A DNA stretch of 64,000 nt from CALEMW01 sp035447065 (lineage in GTDB: Bacteria; Krumholzibacteriota; Krumholzibacteriia; LZORAL124-64-63), in the NCBI GenBank assembly GCA_035447065.1, contig DAOTGJ010000015.1:1-64000 (forward strand), given 5' to 3'. The position numbers and the translations under genes were made by a program. Below, one piece after another: positions 8,488 through 16,665 of this stretch (the stretch's first letter is position 1; every line of letters starts with the position of its first letter). The notes beneath the pieces are model-generated. The model made no database searches. It was not told the origin of the DNA and worked only from the letters and a program-made list of their open reading frames with translations.

Positions 8488-9492
8488 TCAGTTGAGGCGT
8501 CGCAGCACGTACTCCACGGCCACGGTCAGCAGATCCTTCTGCGCGCCGGCGGCCACGGGGGCCAGGGCGTCCTTGCCCTCGTCGCCGAGGCGACGGGCCA
8601 GGTCGCGGGCGTAGTCCACGCCGCCGTTGTCCAGGACGAAGCTCTTCACGCGCGGCCACAGGGGGCGGCGCTCGCCGGGGGGCAGGGCGGCGATCTCCGC
8701 CAGCAGGGCGTCGCGCTCGGCCGGGGGCGCCTGCCGCAGGGCCGCGATCAGGGGCAGGGTGATGCGCCCCTCCTCCCAGTCCTGGCCGGTGGGCTTGCCC
8801 AGGCGGCGTTCGTCGCCCAGGTAGTCGAAGATGTCGTCGGTGATCTGGAAGACGAAGCCGATCTTGCGGCCGAACTCGCCGAAGACCTCCGTGCGCCCGG
8901 CATGCTGGGGATGGAACCCGGCGCCGATGGCGCAGGCCGACTCGATCAGCGAGGCGGTCTTGCGCTCGATGATGGTGAGGTAGGTCTCCTCGGAGATGGC
9001 CAGATCGTGCTTGGTCTCCAGCTGCATCATCTCGGCCTGGCTCATCTTGAAGGTGGTGCCGGCCAGCAGGCGCAGGGCTTCGCCCATGCCTTCCGCGGCC
9101 AACACGTCCAGGGCCTTGCTGTAGAGGTAGTCGCCCATGACCACGGCCGTGGCCACGCCCCAGGCCTCGTTGATGGACGGCAGGCCGCGGCGGGTGAGCG
9201 CCTCGTCGATGATGTCGTCGTGGAGGAGGGTGGCGGTGTGGATCATCTCCACGCAGGCCGCGGCGGCGATGGCGCCGTCGGGCACGTCGCCCTCGTGCTT
9301 GGCCGACAGCAGCAGCAGGGTGGGCCGGAAGCGCTTGCTCTTGCCGTTGCGCACGTGGGCGCACACGTCCTCGATGAGCGGGGTCTCCCCGCTCATCATG
9401 GCGTCGTACGCGGCCTCGAAGCGTTTGAGCTCGCCTCCGATGATCCGCTGGAGGGTCAGAAGCTGCACGCGCTGGCGATCAAGCAAAGACAT
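8488..9492 (-). CDS. Long-chain polyprenyl diphosphate synthase
   Basis: 334 residues, trans-prenyltransferase family (IspB/HepT type). It adds isopentenyl diphosphate units to an allylic starter to make the side chain of a respiratory quinone. It has the substrate motif GKSKRFRP, the first Asp-rich motif LLHDDIIDEA, 'RRGLPSIN', the chain-length region 'GDYLYSKAL', and the second Asp-rich motif QITDDIFDYLGD followed by GKPTGQDWEEGRITLPLI. Chain length cannot be assigned confidently. ATG at 9492 with AGGAAGG upstream. Confidence 0.92.
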   Translation of the reverse strand: MSLLDRQRVQLLTLQRIIGGELKRFEAAYDAMMSGETPLIEDVCAHVRNGKSKRFRPTLLLLSAKHEGDVPDGAIAAAACVEMIHTATLLHDDIIDEALTRRGLPSINEAWGVATAVVMGDYLYSKALDVLAAEGMGEALRLLAGTTFKMSQAEMMQLETKHDLAISEETYLTIIERKTASLIESACAIGAGFHPQHAGRTEVFGEFGRKIGFVFQITDDIFDYLGDERRLGKPTGQDWEEGRITLPLIAALRQAPPAERDALLAEIAALPPGERRPLWPRVKSFVLDNGGVDYARDLARRLGDEGKDALAPVAAGAQKDLLTVAVEYVLRRLN

Positions 9493-9558
9493 CGGCCCTT
9501 CCTCGCAGGTCCGTCCGGTCCCAAGAACGTCCCAAAGTGCCGTCCGGAGGCCCGTCTG

Positions 9559-10389
9559 TCAATCCTCGTCTGATTTCGCGGATTCTTTCCGACGCACCAC
9601 GGCCATGGAGACCAGGACCGAGCCAAGGTACAGGATCATGACCGGCCCGGCCATGAGCAGCTGGCTGAGCACGTCGGGCGGCGTGAGCAGGGCCGAAACG
9701 ATCACGATGATCACCAGGGCGTAGCGCCACCAGGCCAGGAGCTGCCGGGGCTGCACCAGTCCCAGGACGCTGAGCATGAAGACGGCCAGGGGCAGCTCGA
9801 AGACCAGCCCGAAGGCCAGGCAGAGGCGCGACACGAACGCGAAGTAGGGGTCGATCCCGATCAGCGGCATGAGGTTCTCGGTGCCGAACGAGAGCATGAA
9901 GACGACGACCTTGGGGATCAGGATCACGTAGGCGAAGGCCACGCCGGCGTAGAACAGGCCCGTGGAGGCCACCACCAGGGGGACCACCACCCGCCGCTCC
10001 TTGTGGTAGAGCCCGGGCATGACGAAACGGTACACCCGCCAGAGGATGAACGGCACCACCACGAAGAGGCCGCAGACCGCGGCGATCTTCAGCCGGGTCA
10101 TGAAGGCCTCGATGGGGCCGTGGAAGTAGACCTTCTCCCCCGCCGCCGACAGGGGCGTGATCAGCAGGTCCAGCAGGGGCGCGCTGACGAACCAGCAGCC
10201 CATGGCCGCCACCACCGCCGCGACGGCCGACTGCAGCAGGGTGTCGCGCAGCTCCTCCAGGTGATCCAGCAGCGTCATCTCGCCCTCGGGCGCCGCCGCC
10301 TCGACCACCGCGGACCGGTCCGCGGAGGCCTGGTCCAGGGGCGCCGGCGGAGGGGCCGGCAGGTCGTCCCGCTCCTCACTGTCCGTCAC
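9559..10389 (-). CDS. tatC: Sec-independent protein translocase TatC
   Basis: 276 residues; the core membrane receptor for twin-arginine signal peptides. After a Pro/Ala-rich cytoplasmic extension of about 37 residues it shows the family start 'MTLLDHLEELRDTLL', then six hydrophobic helices, with 'PIEAFMTRLKIAA' and 'PFILWRVYRFVMPGL' before helix 3, and 'FGLVFELPLAVFML' in helix 4-5. The GTG start at 10389 has GGAGG seven bases upstream and overlaps the nrdR stop by 14 bases. No tatA/B gene is in the window. Confidence 0.96.
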   Translation of the reverse strand: MTDSEERDDLPAPPPAPLDQASADRSAVVEAAAPEGEMTLLDHLEELRDTLLQSAVAAVVAAMGCWFVSAPLLDLLITPLSAAGEKVYFHGPIEAFMTRLKIAAVCGLFVVVPFILWRVYRFVMPGLYHKERRVVVPLVVASTGLFYAGVAFAYVILIPKVVVFMLSFGTENLMPLIGIDPYFAFVSRLCLAFGLVFELPLAVFMLSVLGLVQPRQLLAWWRYALVIIVIVSALLTPPDVLSQLLMAGPVMILYLGSVLVSMAVVRRKESAKSDED

Positions 10390-10852
10390 GGGCGTCCTCC
10401 TTCCCGTCCAGCAGGGTCCTCAGCTCCAGCATGAACTCGTCCACGTCGCGGAAGGATCGGTAGACCGAGGCGAAGCGCACGTAGGCCACCTCGTCCAGGC
10501 CGCGCAGCTCGCGCATGACCAGCTCGCCCACGGCCTGGGACGGCACCTCGCGGGCGGCGTCGCTCTCCAGGGCGCGCTCCACGCGCTCGGCCAGGGCCTC
10601 CATCTGGGCCAGGGCCACCGGGCGCTTCTCGCAGGCGCGGGCGATGCCGCGCACGATCTTGGCGCGGTCGAAGGCCACCCGCTCCCCGTCGCGCTTGACC
10701 ACCAGCAGGGGATGCTGCTCCACCGCCTCGAAGGTGGTGAAGCGTTCGCCGCACTGCAGGCACTCGCGGCGGCGGCGCACGGCGCGGCCGTCGCGGGCCG
10801 CGCGGCTGTCCACCACGCGGTCGTCCTCGGCGTCGCAACGGGGGCAGCGCAC
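10376..10852 (-). CDS. nrdR: Transcriptional repressor NrdR
   Basis: 158 residues. NrdR represses ribonucleotide reductase genes in response to ATP/dATP. The N-terminal zinc ribbon has CPRC (residues 3-6) and CLQC-GERFTTFE; the ATP-cone follows with 'LLVVKRDGERVAFDRAKIVRGI' in the usual place, and 'DEVAYVRFASVYRSFRDVDEF' ends the fold. The start is GTG at 10852, three bases after the glyA stop; the first residues MRCPRCD fit the family exactly. Its operon partner glyA is common in other bacteria. No nrd structural gene is nearby. Confidence 0.97.
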   Translation of the reverse strand: MRCPRCDAEDDRVVDSRAARDGRAVRRRRECLQCGERFTTFEAVEQHPLLVVKRDGERVAFDRAKIVRGIARACEKRPVALAQMEALAERVERALESDAAREVPSQAVGELVMRELRGLDEVAYVRFASVYRSFRDVDEFMLELRTLLDGKEDARDGQ

Positions 10853-10855
10853 GGC

Positions 10856-12100
10856 CTAGAGCTCCGGGTAGAGGGGGAACTCGGCCGCCAGGGCCGCCGT
10901 CTCGCCGCGCAGCTTGACCAGGGCGCCGTCGTCGCCGCGGGCCTGGACCGCGCGGTCCATGATGTCCGCGATGCGCGCCATCTCCGCCGTGCCCATGCCG
11001 CGCGTGGTCAGCGCCGGCGTGCCCAGGCGCACGCCGCTGGTCACGAAGGGGCTCTCCGTGTCGAAGGGCACCGTGTTCTTGTTGCAGGTGATTCCCACGT
11101 GCTCCAGCAGCTCCTCCATGTCCTTGCCGGTCAGGCCGCGGGCCTTGCAGTCCACCAGCAGGAGGTGGTTGTCGGTGCCGCCGCTGACCAGGCGGAAGCC
11201 CTTGGCCATCAGGCCGGCGGCCAGGGCCTGGGCGTTGTCCAGGACCTGCTGGGCGTAGGTCTTGAACTCAGGCTGCAGGCACTCGTGGAAGCACACGGCC
11301 TTGGCCGCGATGGCGTGCATGAGCGGACCGCCCTGGATGCCCGGGAAGTTCATCTTGTTCACGGCCTTGATGTGCTCGGCCTTGCAGAGCACCAGGCCGC
11401 CGCGGGGGCCGCGCAGGGTCTTGTGCGTGGTGGACGTCACCACGTCGGCGAGGGGCACCGGGCTTGGATGCACGCCCCCGGCCACCAGGCCGGCGATGTG
11501 GGCCATGTCGAAGAGGAAGACCGCGTCCACCTCGTCGGCGATGGCGCGCATGGCCGCGTAGTCCCAGGTGCGCGGGTAGGCGCTGGCGCCGCCCACCAGG
11601 ACGCGCGGGCGCACCTGCTTGGCCTGATCGCGCAGGCGGTCGTAGTCGATGGTCTCCGTGCCCTCGCTCACCTCGTAGTGCACGGCCTCGAACATCAGGC
11701 CGGAGAAGTTCACCGGATGCCCGTGGGTCAGGTGGCCGCCGTGGCTCAGGCTCAGGCCCAGGATCCTGTCGCCCGGCTTGCAGAAGGCCAGGTAGGCGGT
11801 CATGTTGGCCGTGGAGCCGCTGTGGGGCTGCACGTTGGCGCGGTCGGCGCCGAAGAGCTCGCAGGCGCGCTGCTTGGCCAGCGTCTCCGCCTGGTCCACG
11901 TGCACGCAGCCCCCGTAGTAGCGCTTGCCGGGATAGCCCTCCGCGTACTTGTTGGTCAGCACGCTGCCCACGGCCTCCATCACGGCCGGGCTGGTGAAGT
12001 TCTCGCTGGCGATCATCTCCAGCTGGTCCCGCTGGCGGCCCAGCTCGGCATCCACCACGGCGGCGATCTCGGGGTCGACGCGCTTCAGGAATCCACTCAT
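10856..12100 (-). CDS. glyA: Serine hydroxymethyltransferase
   Basis: 414 residues, the normal length. It interconverts serine and glycine with tetrahydrofolate, feeding one-carbon units to purine and thymidylate synthesis. Visible motifs are IASENFTSPAV, 'NKYAEGYPGKRYYGGC', 'QPHSGSTANMTAYLAF' and the PLP lysine K227 in VTSTTHKTLRGPRGG. Ends 'TRGMGTAEM...PLYPEL'. The ATG at 12100 was chosen because residues before it, though open for about 200 codons, are not conserved. rpiB lies 26 bases upstream, nrdR three bases downstream. Confidence 0.98.
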   Translation of the reverse strand: MSGFLKRVDPEIAAVVDAELGRQRDQLEMIASENFTSPAVMEAVGSVLTNKYAEGYPGKRYYGGCVHVDQAETLAKQRACELFGADRANVQPHSGSTANMTAYLAFCKPGDRILGLSLSHGGHLTHGHPVNFSGLMFEAVHYEVSEGTETIDYDRLRDQAKQVRPRVLVGGASAYPRTWDYAAMRAIADEVDAVFLFDMAHIAGLVAGGVHPSPVPLADVVTSTTHKTLRGPRGGLVLCKAEHIKAVNKMNFPGIQGGPLMHAIAAKAVCFHECLQPEFKTYAQQVLDNAQALAAGLMAKGFRLVSGGTDNHLLLVDCKARGLTGKDMEELLEHVGITCNKNTVPFDTESPFVTSGVRLGTPALTTRGMGTAEMARIADIMDRAVQARGDDGALVKLRGETAALAAEFPLYPEL

Positions 12101-12126
12101 GCCGCTCTCCTCGTTGGGGCGAAGGG

Positions 12127-12588
12127 TCAACCCTGGTCGTGGCGGGCCAGGCTCTGCTCGATGGCGGTGATCTTGTCCACGCGGCGGGCGTGGCGCCCGC
12201 CCTCGAAGGCGCTGGCGATCCAGGCGCGGGCCATGGCCACGGCGTCGTCCGCGGCGGTGTGATCGCCGGAGAAGCAGATCACGTTGCTGTCGTTGTGGCG
12301 GCGCGTGGTGGCGGCCGCCTCCAGGCTGCAGCAGAGGGCGGCGCGCACGCCTGGCACCTTGTTGGCCGCGATGCTCACGCCGATGCCCGAGCCGCAGGCC
12401 AGCACGCCCAAGTCCGCGTCGCCGGCGGCCACCGCCAGGCCCACGGCGCGGGCGAAGTCCGGGTAGTCGGCCGACTCGGGACCGTGGCAGCCGTAGTCCT
12501 CCACCTCGTGGCCGTCGTCGGTCAGGGCGGCGGTCACGGCCAGCTTGAGCTCGTAGCCGCGATGGTCGTTGCCCACGGCGATCTTCAT
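12127..12588 (-). CDS. rpiB: Ribose-5-phosphate isomerase B
   Basis: 153 residues, RpiB/LacAB family; interconverts ribulose 5-phosphate and ribose 5-phosphate, supplying PRPP for nucleotide synthesis. It opens MKIAVGNDHRGYELK, has the catalytic cysteine in 'GVLACGSGIGVSIAANKVPG' and the phosphate-binding 'RRHNDSNVICFSG'. ATG at 12588 overlaps the stop of the phosphatase gene by four bases. The order phosphatase-rpiB-glyA-nrdR matches arrangements known in Firmicutes and related groups. Confidence 0.96.
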   Translation of the reverse strand: MKIAVGNDHRGYELKLAVTAALTDDGHEVEDYGCHGPESADYPDFARAVGLAVAAGDADLGVLACGSGIGVSIAANKVPGVRAALCCSLEAAATTRRHNDSNVICFSGDHTAADDAVAMARAWIASAFEGGRHARRVDKITAIEQSLARHDQG

Positions 12589-13058
12589 GGCCGGTCCTTT
12601 CGCCAGACTGAGCCCCAGGGCTCCAGGAGTCGTTCCACCTGCTCGGCCATGAGATCGTAGGCCAGCTCGGTGCCCTTGCGCCAGGGATCATCCACGTCTT
12701 CGCCGGGAAGGGCGTCGACGTCGCCGCGCAGGTCCTCCCCCGGACGGCCGAGCTTGCCCAGGCGGCCGGGGAAGTCGGGGAAGCGCTCGCGGAACCGCGC
12801 CACGTGGGCGGCGGTCATGCCCACGGCCCAGTCCGCATCGCGCAGGATCTCGTCGTCCAGACGGCGGCTGCGGTGGGCCTCCAGATTCAGGCCGCGGTCC
12901 CGGGCCTGGTCGCAGCTCCCGGCCGACGCCGGACAGCCCGGGGCGGCGTCCAGGCCGGCGGACGCCGCCTGCAGGTCCGGCCAGCGCGCCGCCGCAAGGC
13001 CCTGGGCCAGGGGGCTGCGGCACGTGTTTCCGCTGCAGAAGAAGAGCACCTTGGTCAC
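12585..13058 (-). CDS. Low-molecular-weight protein-tyrosine phosphatase family protein
   Basis: 157 residues. The active-site loop C8-SGNTC-R14-S matches CX5R(S/T), and the general-acid region DDPW lies near residue 128. The family removes phosphate from protein tyrosine or, in some members, acts on arginine phosphate or arsenate; which applies here is unknown. The GTG at 13058 is chosen over an in-frame TTG at 13085 because the TTG lies inside the -10 of the promoter at 13085-13113 and AAAGG precedes the GTG. First gene of the run reaching the PfkB kinase. Confidence 0.85.
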   Translation of the reverse strand: MTKVLFFCSGNTCRSPLAQGLAAARWPDLQAASAGLDAAPGCPASAGSCDQARDRGLNLEAHRSRRLDDEILRDADWAVGMTAAHVARFRERFPDFPGRLGKLGRPGEDLRGDVDALPGEDVDDPWRKGTELAYDLMAEQVERLLEPWGSVWRKDRP

Positions 13059-13084
13059 GGCACGGGCCTTTGCGATGCGGGCCA

Positions 13085-13113
13085 AACGTAGCCAGGGCCG
13101 CAGGCGGCGTCAA
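13085..13113 (-). promoter_or_regulatory. Sigma-70 promoter for the phosphatase-rpiB-glyA-nrdR-tatC run
   Basis: TTGACG (13108-13113), 17 bases, TACGTT (13085-13090). Transcription would start near 13078, about 20 bases before the GTG of the phosphatase gene. Confidence 0.6.
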
Positions 13114-13134
13114 GCCGCGGCGGCGGCCCCAAGC

Positions 13135-13755
13135 CTAACCGTCGTCGTCAGTTACGGACTCCCAGCCCGGGAGCGGATCCCCGGCCCCCGCCCGCAGCAC
13201 CCGCGGCGGCCGCCGCGTGAGGTCCACCAGGGTGGACGGGCGTCCCGAGCCGCCCCAGGGCAGATCCGCCACCAGGTCCACGCCGCCGCCGGCCCAGGCC
13301 GCCGCGGCGTCCAGGTCCGTGGCCGGCGCCAGGCCCGCGTCGTTGGCGCTGGTGGAGGCCAGCGGGGCGCCCACAACGTCCAGCAGGCTGCGCAGCCGCG
13401 GGTCCGCCGGCACGCGCACCGCGAGGGTGGGTCCGCCGCCGGTGACCGCCGTCGGGGCCTCGGGGACCGCCGTCAGGATGAGGGTGTACGGACCGGGCCA
13501 GACCGATGCGGCCTCCGCCGCCGCCGCCTCGTCCCAGCGCACCCAGGCGCCGGCGACGTCCGCGGACGCGGCCAGCACCAGCAAGGGCTTGTCCGCGTCG
13601 CGGCCCTTCAAGGCGCGGATGCGCGCCAGCGCCGCGGGCCGGTCCAGCCGCGCATGCAGGCCCGGCAGGGTGTCGGTGGGCATGAGAACCACGCCGCCCG
13701 CGTCCAGGACGCGGGCGGCTTCTGCGGGATCCTGCGTGCGGCGCGGTGCGGTCAC
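13135..13755 (-). CDS. Sua5/YciO/YrdC-family threonylcarbamoyl-AMP synthase
   Basis: 206 residues. The family makes threonylcarbamoyl-AMP for the t6A modification of ANN-decoding tRNAs. It shows 'GGVVLMPTDTLPGLHA', 'ALKGRDADKPLLVL', 'WPGPYTLIL' and 'STSANDAGLAPATD'. The normal KxR(...)K pattern is present as K-G-R then KPL. The length fits the short TsaC type without the extra Sua5 domain; YciO-type function cannot be excluded. The GTG start at 13755 overlaps the purE stop by four bases (GTGA). It is the last gene of the purD-purE set. Confidence 0.85.
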   Translation of the reverse strand: MTAPRRTQDPAEAARVLDAGGVVLMPTDTLPGLHARLDRPAALARIRALKGRDADKPLLVLAASADVAGAWVRWDEAAAAEAASVWPGPYTLILTAVPEAPTAVTGGGPTLAVRVPADPRLRSLLDVVGAPLASTSANDAGLAPATDLDAAAAWAGGGVDLVADLPWGGSGRPSTLVDLTRRPPRVLRAGAGDPLPGWESVTDDDG

Positions 13756-14228
13756 TCCCCCGCCATCTCCTGGCGGTGCGCGGCCAGCTTGGCCGCCACG
13801 TCGGCATCGGACAGGGCCAGGATGCGCGCCGCGAGCACCGCGGCGTTCTTGGCGCCCGAGGAGCCGATGGCCACGCCCGCCACGGGAATGCCCCCTGGCA
13901 TCTGCACGATGGAGAGCAGCGCATCCATGCCCTGCAGCGCGCCGGCGGCCACGGGCACGCCGATCACCGGCTTCAGGGTCAGCGAAGCCAGCACGCCCGG
14001 CAGGTGCGCGGCCAGCCCCGCCACGCCCACCCACACCTGGACCTGGGCGGCGTCGCCCTCCTGCACGATGCGGCGCAGGCGGTCCGGCGAACGGTGCGCC
14101 GACGCCACCTCCACCCGGTACGGGATCCCGAAGCGCTCCAGCAGCGCCCCGGTGGGCTCCACCACCGGCCGGTCCGAGTCGCTGCCCATGACGATGACGA
14201 CCCTGGCGTCCTTCAGCTCCACGCTCAT
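13752..14228 (-). CDS. purE: N5-carboxyaminoimidazole ribonucleotide mutase
   Basis: 158 residues, class I PurE, purine step 6. Shows VVIVMGSDSDRPVVEPT, the 'ASAHRSPDRLRRIV' loop, 'WVGVAGLAAHLPGVLASLT' and the C-terminal 'GSSGAKNAAVLAARILAL'. It follows purD by three bases and overlaps the Sua5-family gene by four. ATG at 14228 with GGGAG upstream. No purK is in the window, although a class I PurE normally pairs with it. Confidence 0.96.
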   Translation of the reverse strand: MSVELKDARVVIVMGSDSDRPVVEPTGALLERFGIPYRVEVASAHRSPDRLRRIVQEGDAAQVQVWVGVAGLAAHLPGVLASLTLKPVIGVPVAAGALQGMDALLSIVQMPGGIPVAGVAIGSSGAKNAAVLAARILALSDADVAAKLAAHRQEMAGE

Positions 14229-14231
14229 CGC

Positions 14232-15554
14232 TCACTCTCCCAGGAAGGCGGCGCCGATGTCGCGCCGATGATTCATGCCCGCGAACCTCACGTCCGCCAG
14301 CAGAGCATAGGCGCGGTCGCGGGCGGCGGCCACATCCGCGCCCAGGCCCACGGCGCCCAGCACGCGTCCGCCCGCGCTCACCAGCCGGCCCCCGTCCAGG
14401 CGGGTGCCGGCGTGGATGACCCAGGCGTCCCGGCGGTCGGCCGGCAGGGCGATCTCCTCCCCCTTGGCGTAGGCGCCCGGGTAGCCCGCGGCCGCGCCCA
14501 CCACCACCATGGCGGCGCGGTCCCAGCGCGTCACGGCCGCGCCCCGCCAGGCCGGAGGCGCCTCGGGATCCGGCGCCGGCAGGCCGTCCAGGTACGCGCC
14601 CAGCTCCTTGCGCGCCGCGGCCAGCAGCAGCTCGGCCAGAGGCTCGCGCAGCAGGGGCAGCACCACCTGGGTCTCCGGGTCGCCGAAGCGCGCGTTGTAC
14701 TCCAGCACCATGGGACCGCGCGGCGTGAGCATCAGGCCGGCGTACACCACGCCCCGGTAGTCCACGCCACGGCGGCGCAGCTCCGCCAACGTGGGCTCGA
14801 TGACGTCGCGGCCCACGCGGGCGGCCAGGTCCGCATCCAGCAGCGCGCGCCCGGCAAAGGCGCCCATGCCGCCGGTGTTGGGGCCGGTGTCGCCCTCGCC
14901 CACGCGCTTGTGATCGCGCGACGGGGCCAGCAGGGCGTAGGCCTCGCCGTCGGTCACCGCCAGCACCGAGAGCTCGGGACCGGTCAGGCACTCCTCGATC
15001 AGCACGCTGCGGCCGGCGGCGCCGAAACGGTCGGCCTCGAAGCAGTCGCGCAGATGGGCCTCGGCCTCCGCGCGCGCCGCGCACACGGCCACGCCCTTGC
15101 CCTGGGCGGCGCCGCAGGCCTTGACCACCAGCGGGAACTCCCAGCGGTCCAGGGCGGCCAGGGCCGGCGCCAGGGCCTCGTAGTGCTCGTAGCGGGCGGT
15201 GGGCACGCCCGCCGCCTCCATGATCTCCTTGGCCCAATGCTTGTCGCCCTCCAGGCGCGCGCCGTCGGCGCCGGGGCCGAACACGGGCACGCCCGCCGCG
15301 CGCACGGCGTCGGCCACGCCCGCGATGAGCGGGTCCTCGGGGCCCACCACCACCAGGTCCAGCGCCTGCGCCGCGCACCAGGCGGCCAGGGCGGCGTGAT
15401 CGGCGGGATCCACGGCGGGGACGGCGGCCAGGGCCGCGGTGCCGGGGTTGCCGGGCAGGGCGTAGAGCTGGGGGGCGGGATCGGCCAGGGCGAGCTGACG
15501 CACCAGGGCGTGCTCGCGCCCGCCGGAGCCGATCACGAGGATCCGTCGCGACAT
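14232..15554 (-). CDS. purD: Phosphoribosylamine--glycine ligase
   Basis: 440 residues, ATP-grasp enzyme joining phosphoribosylamine and glycine in purine synthesis. It opens SRRILVIGSGGREHAL and has 'VVGPEDPLIAGVADA', 'EGDKHWAKEIMEAAGVPTA', 'VVKACGAAQGKGV', 'EECLTGPELSVLAVTDG', 'LAPSRDHKRVGEGDTGPNTG' and 'EYNARFGDPETQVVLP'. The ATG at 15554 has GGAGG five bases upstream; an ATG at 15590 lies in a promoter -10 and is rejected. Likely promoter at 15589-15618. Confidence 0.97.
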   Translation of the reverse strand: MSRRILVIGSGGREHALVRQLALADPAPQLYALPGNPGTAALAAVPAVDPADHAALAAWCAAQALDLVVVGPEDPLIAGVADAVRAAGVPVFGPGADGARLEGDKHWAKEIMEAAGVPTARYEHYEALAPALAALDRWEFPLVVKACGAAQGKGVAVCAARAEAEAHLRDCFEADRFGAAGRSVLIEECLTGPELSVLAVTDGEAYALLAPSRDHKRVGEGDTGPNTGGMGAFAGRALLDADLAARVGRDVIEPTLAELRRRGVDYRGVVYAGLMLTPRGPMVLEYNARFGDPETQVVLPLLREPLAELLLAAARKELGAYLDGLPAPDPEAPPAWRGAAVTRWDRAAMVVVGAAAGYPGAYAKGEEIALPADRRDAWVIHAGTRLDGGRLVSAGGRVLGAVGLGADVAAARDRAYALLADVRFAGMNHRRDIGAAFLGE

Positions 15555-15588
15555 GGGGACCTCCGGGTCTCGGGGCTGATGGGAGCGC

Positions 15589-15618
15589 ATGGTACACCGC
15601 GCCCCGCGCGCGCCGCAA
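15589..15618 (-). promoter_or_regulatory. Possible sigma-70 promoter for purD-purE
   Basis: TTGCGG (15613-15618), 18 bases, TACCAT (15589-15594). The start point would fall near 15582, leaving a leader of about 28 bases. Confidence 0.4.
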
Positions 15619-15629
15619 CGGCGCGTCGT

Positions 15630-16586
15630 TCAGAGCTCGGCGACGATGCGCGTGCCGGCCTCGCCGCGCACGGCCGCCAGCAGGTGCTCCGGATCCGTGA
15701 TGACCACCTCGCGGCCGCCGGCGTCCAGGAAGGCCAGCGCCGCTTCGATCTTGGGTCCCATGCTGCCGGCGGGGAACTCGCCGGCCGCCTGCAGCCGACG
15801 CAGCTCGGCGGCGTCCGCCAGGTCCAGGGCCGCCTGCGCCGGGGTGCCGAAGCCGCTGTACACCTTCTCCACCTGGGTGACGATGACCAGCGTATCGGCG
15901 CCCACCAGTTCCGCCAGCAGCTCGCTGGCCAGGTCCTTGTCGATCACCGCATCGATGCCCTCGATGCGTCCGCCGCCGCACGGCACCACCGGCACGCCGC
16001 CGCCGCCGCAGGCCACCACCAGGACGCCCGCCTCCAGCATGGCGCGGATCACGCCGGCCTCCATCACGCGCTGGGGCCGGGGGCTGGGCACCACGCGGCG
16101 CCAGCCGCGTCCAGCGTCCTCGCGCACCACCCAGCCGAACTCCTGCGCCACGCGCTCGGCCTGCTCGCGGTCGTAGTAGGGACCGATGGGCTTGGTGGGG
16201 TTGGCGAAGGCCGGGTCCTCGCGGTCCACCAGAACCTGGGTCACCACCGCGGCCACGGGCACGTCGAGCCCCAGCACCGTCATGGCGTTCTGCAGGTTCT
16301 GCTGGATCATGTAGCCCAGACCGCCCTGGCTGTCGGCGCCGCACACGAACAGAGGCATGGGCGGGATGCCGTAGGTGGCGAACCCCGCCTCGTTGCGCAG
16401 GAAGATGTTGCCCACCACCGGCCCGTTGCCGTGGGTCAGCACCACGCGGTGCCCCATGCCGGTGAGCTCCGCCACCTGGTTCATGGTGGTCTTGGTGATC
16501 TGGTACTGGTCCAGGTAGGTGCCCGAGGTGTCCAGGGGCACGATGGCGTTGCCCCCCAGGGCGATCACGAAGCGCCGTACGGACAT
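15630..16586 (-). CDS. arcC: Carbamate kinase
   Basis: 318 residues, amino-acid kinase fold; makes ATP from carbamoyl phosphate and ADP, or the reverse. Features are 'RRFVIALGGNAIV', 'VVLTHGNGPVVGNI', 'GGLGYMIQQNLQNAM', 'NPTKPIGPYYDREQAERVAQ', 'GWRRVVPSPRPQRVME', 'VVACGGGGVPVV' and 'IDAVIDKDLASELLAE'. GGAGG is five bases before the ATG at 16586. No arginine deiminase or ornithine carbamoyltransferase gene is beside it, so its pathway here is not evident. It lies between purD and the terminator of the aminotransferase gene. Confidence 0.95.
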   Translation of the reverse strand: MSVRRFVIALGGNAIVPLDTSGTYLDQYQITKTTMNQVAELTGMGHRVVLTHGNGPVVGNIFLRNEAGFATYGIPPMPLFVCGADSQGGLGYMIQQNLQNAMTVLGLDVPVAAVVTQVLVDREDPAFANPTKPIGPYYDREQAERVAQEFGWVVREDAGRGWRRVVPSPRPQRVMEAGVIRAMLEAGVLVVACGGGGVPVVPCGGGRIEGIDAVIDKDLASELLAELVGADTLVIVTQVEKVYSGFGTPAQAALDLADAAELRRLQAAGEFPAGSMGPKIEAALAFLDAGGREVVITDPEHLLAAVRGEAGTRIVAEL

Positions 16587-16610
16587 CGCGTCCTCCGTGG
16601 CACAGGTGCC

Positions 16611-16645
16611 GGAAAGAAGGAGGGCACCGCGTGATCGCGGTGCCC
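16611..16645 (-). terminator. Intrinsic terminator after the aminotransferase gene
   Basis: Minus strand: GGGCACCGCG, loop ATCA, CGCGGTGCCC (16622-16645, perfect 10-bp stem), then TCCTTCTTTCC. The T-tract is broken but pyrimidine-rich. It begins 21 bases after the stop at 16666. Confidence 0.75.
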
Positions 16646-16665
16646 CTGGGCCTCCACCGTCGTCG

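Noticed and set aside
15555..15590. ATG at 15590 as the purD start
   Set aside because: It falls within the putative -10 hexamer, and the extra 12 residues are not part of the PurD family; the ATG at 15554 has GGAGG.
13135..16344. A 1069-codon minus frame running through purE, purD and carbamate kinase
   Set aside because: Only its end (13135-13755) is real, the Sua5-family gene; the remainder is out of frame with intact purine genes and has repetitive Arg/Gly-rich translation.
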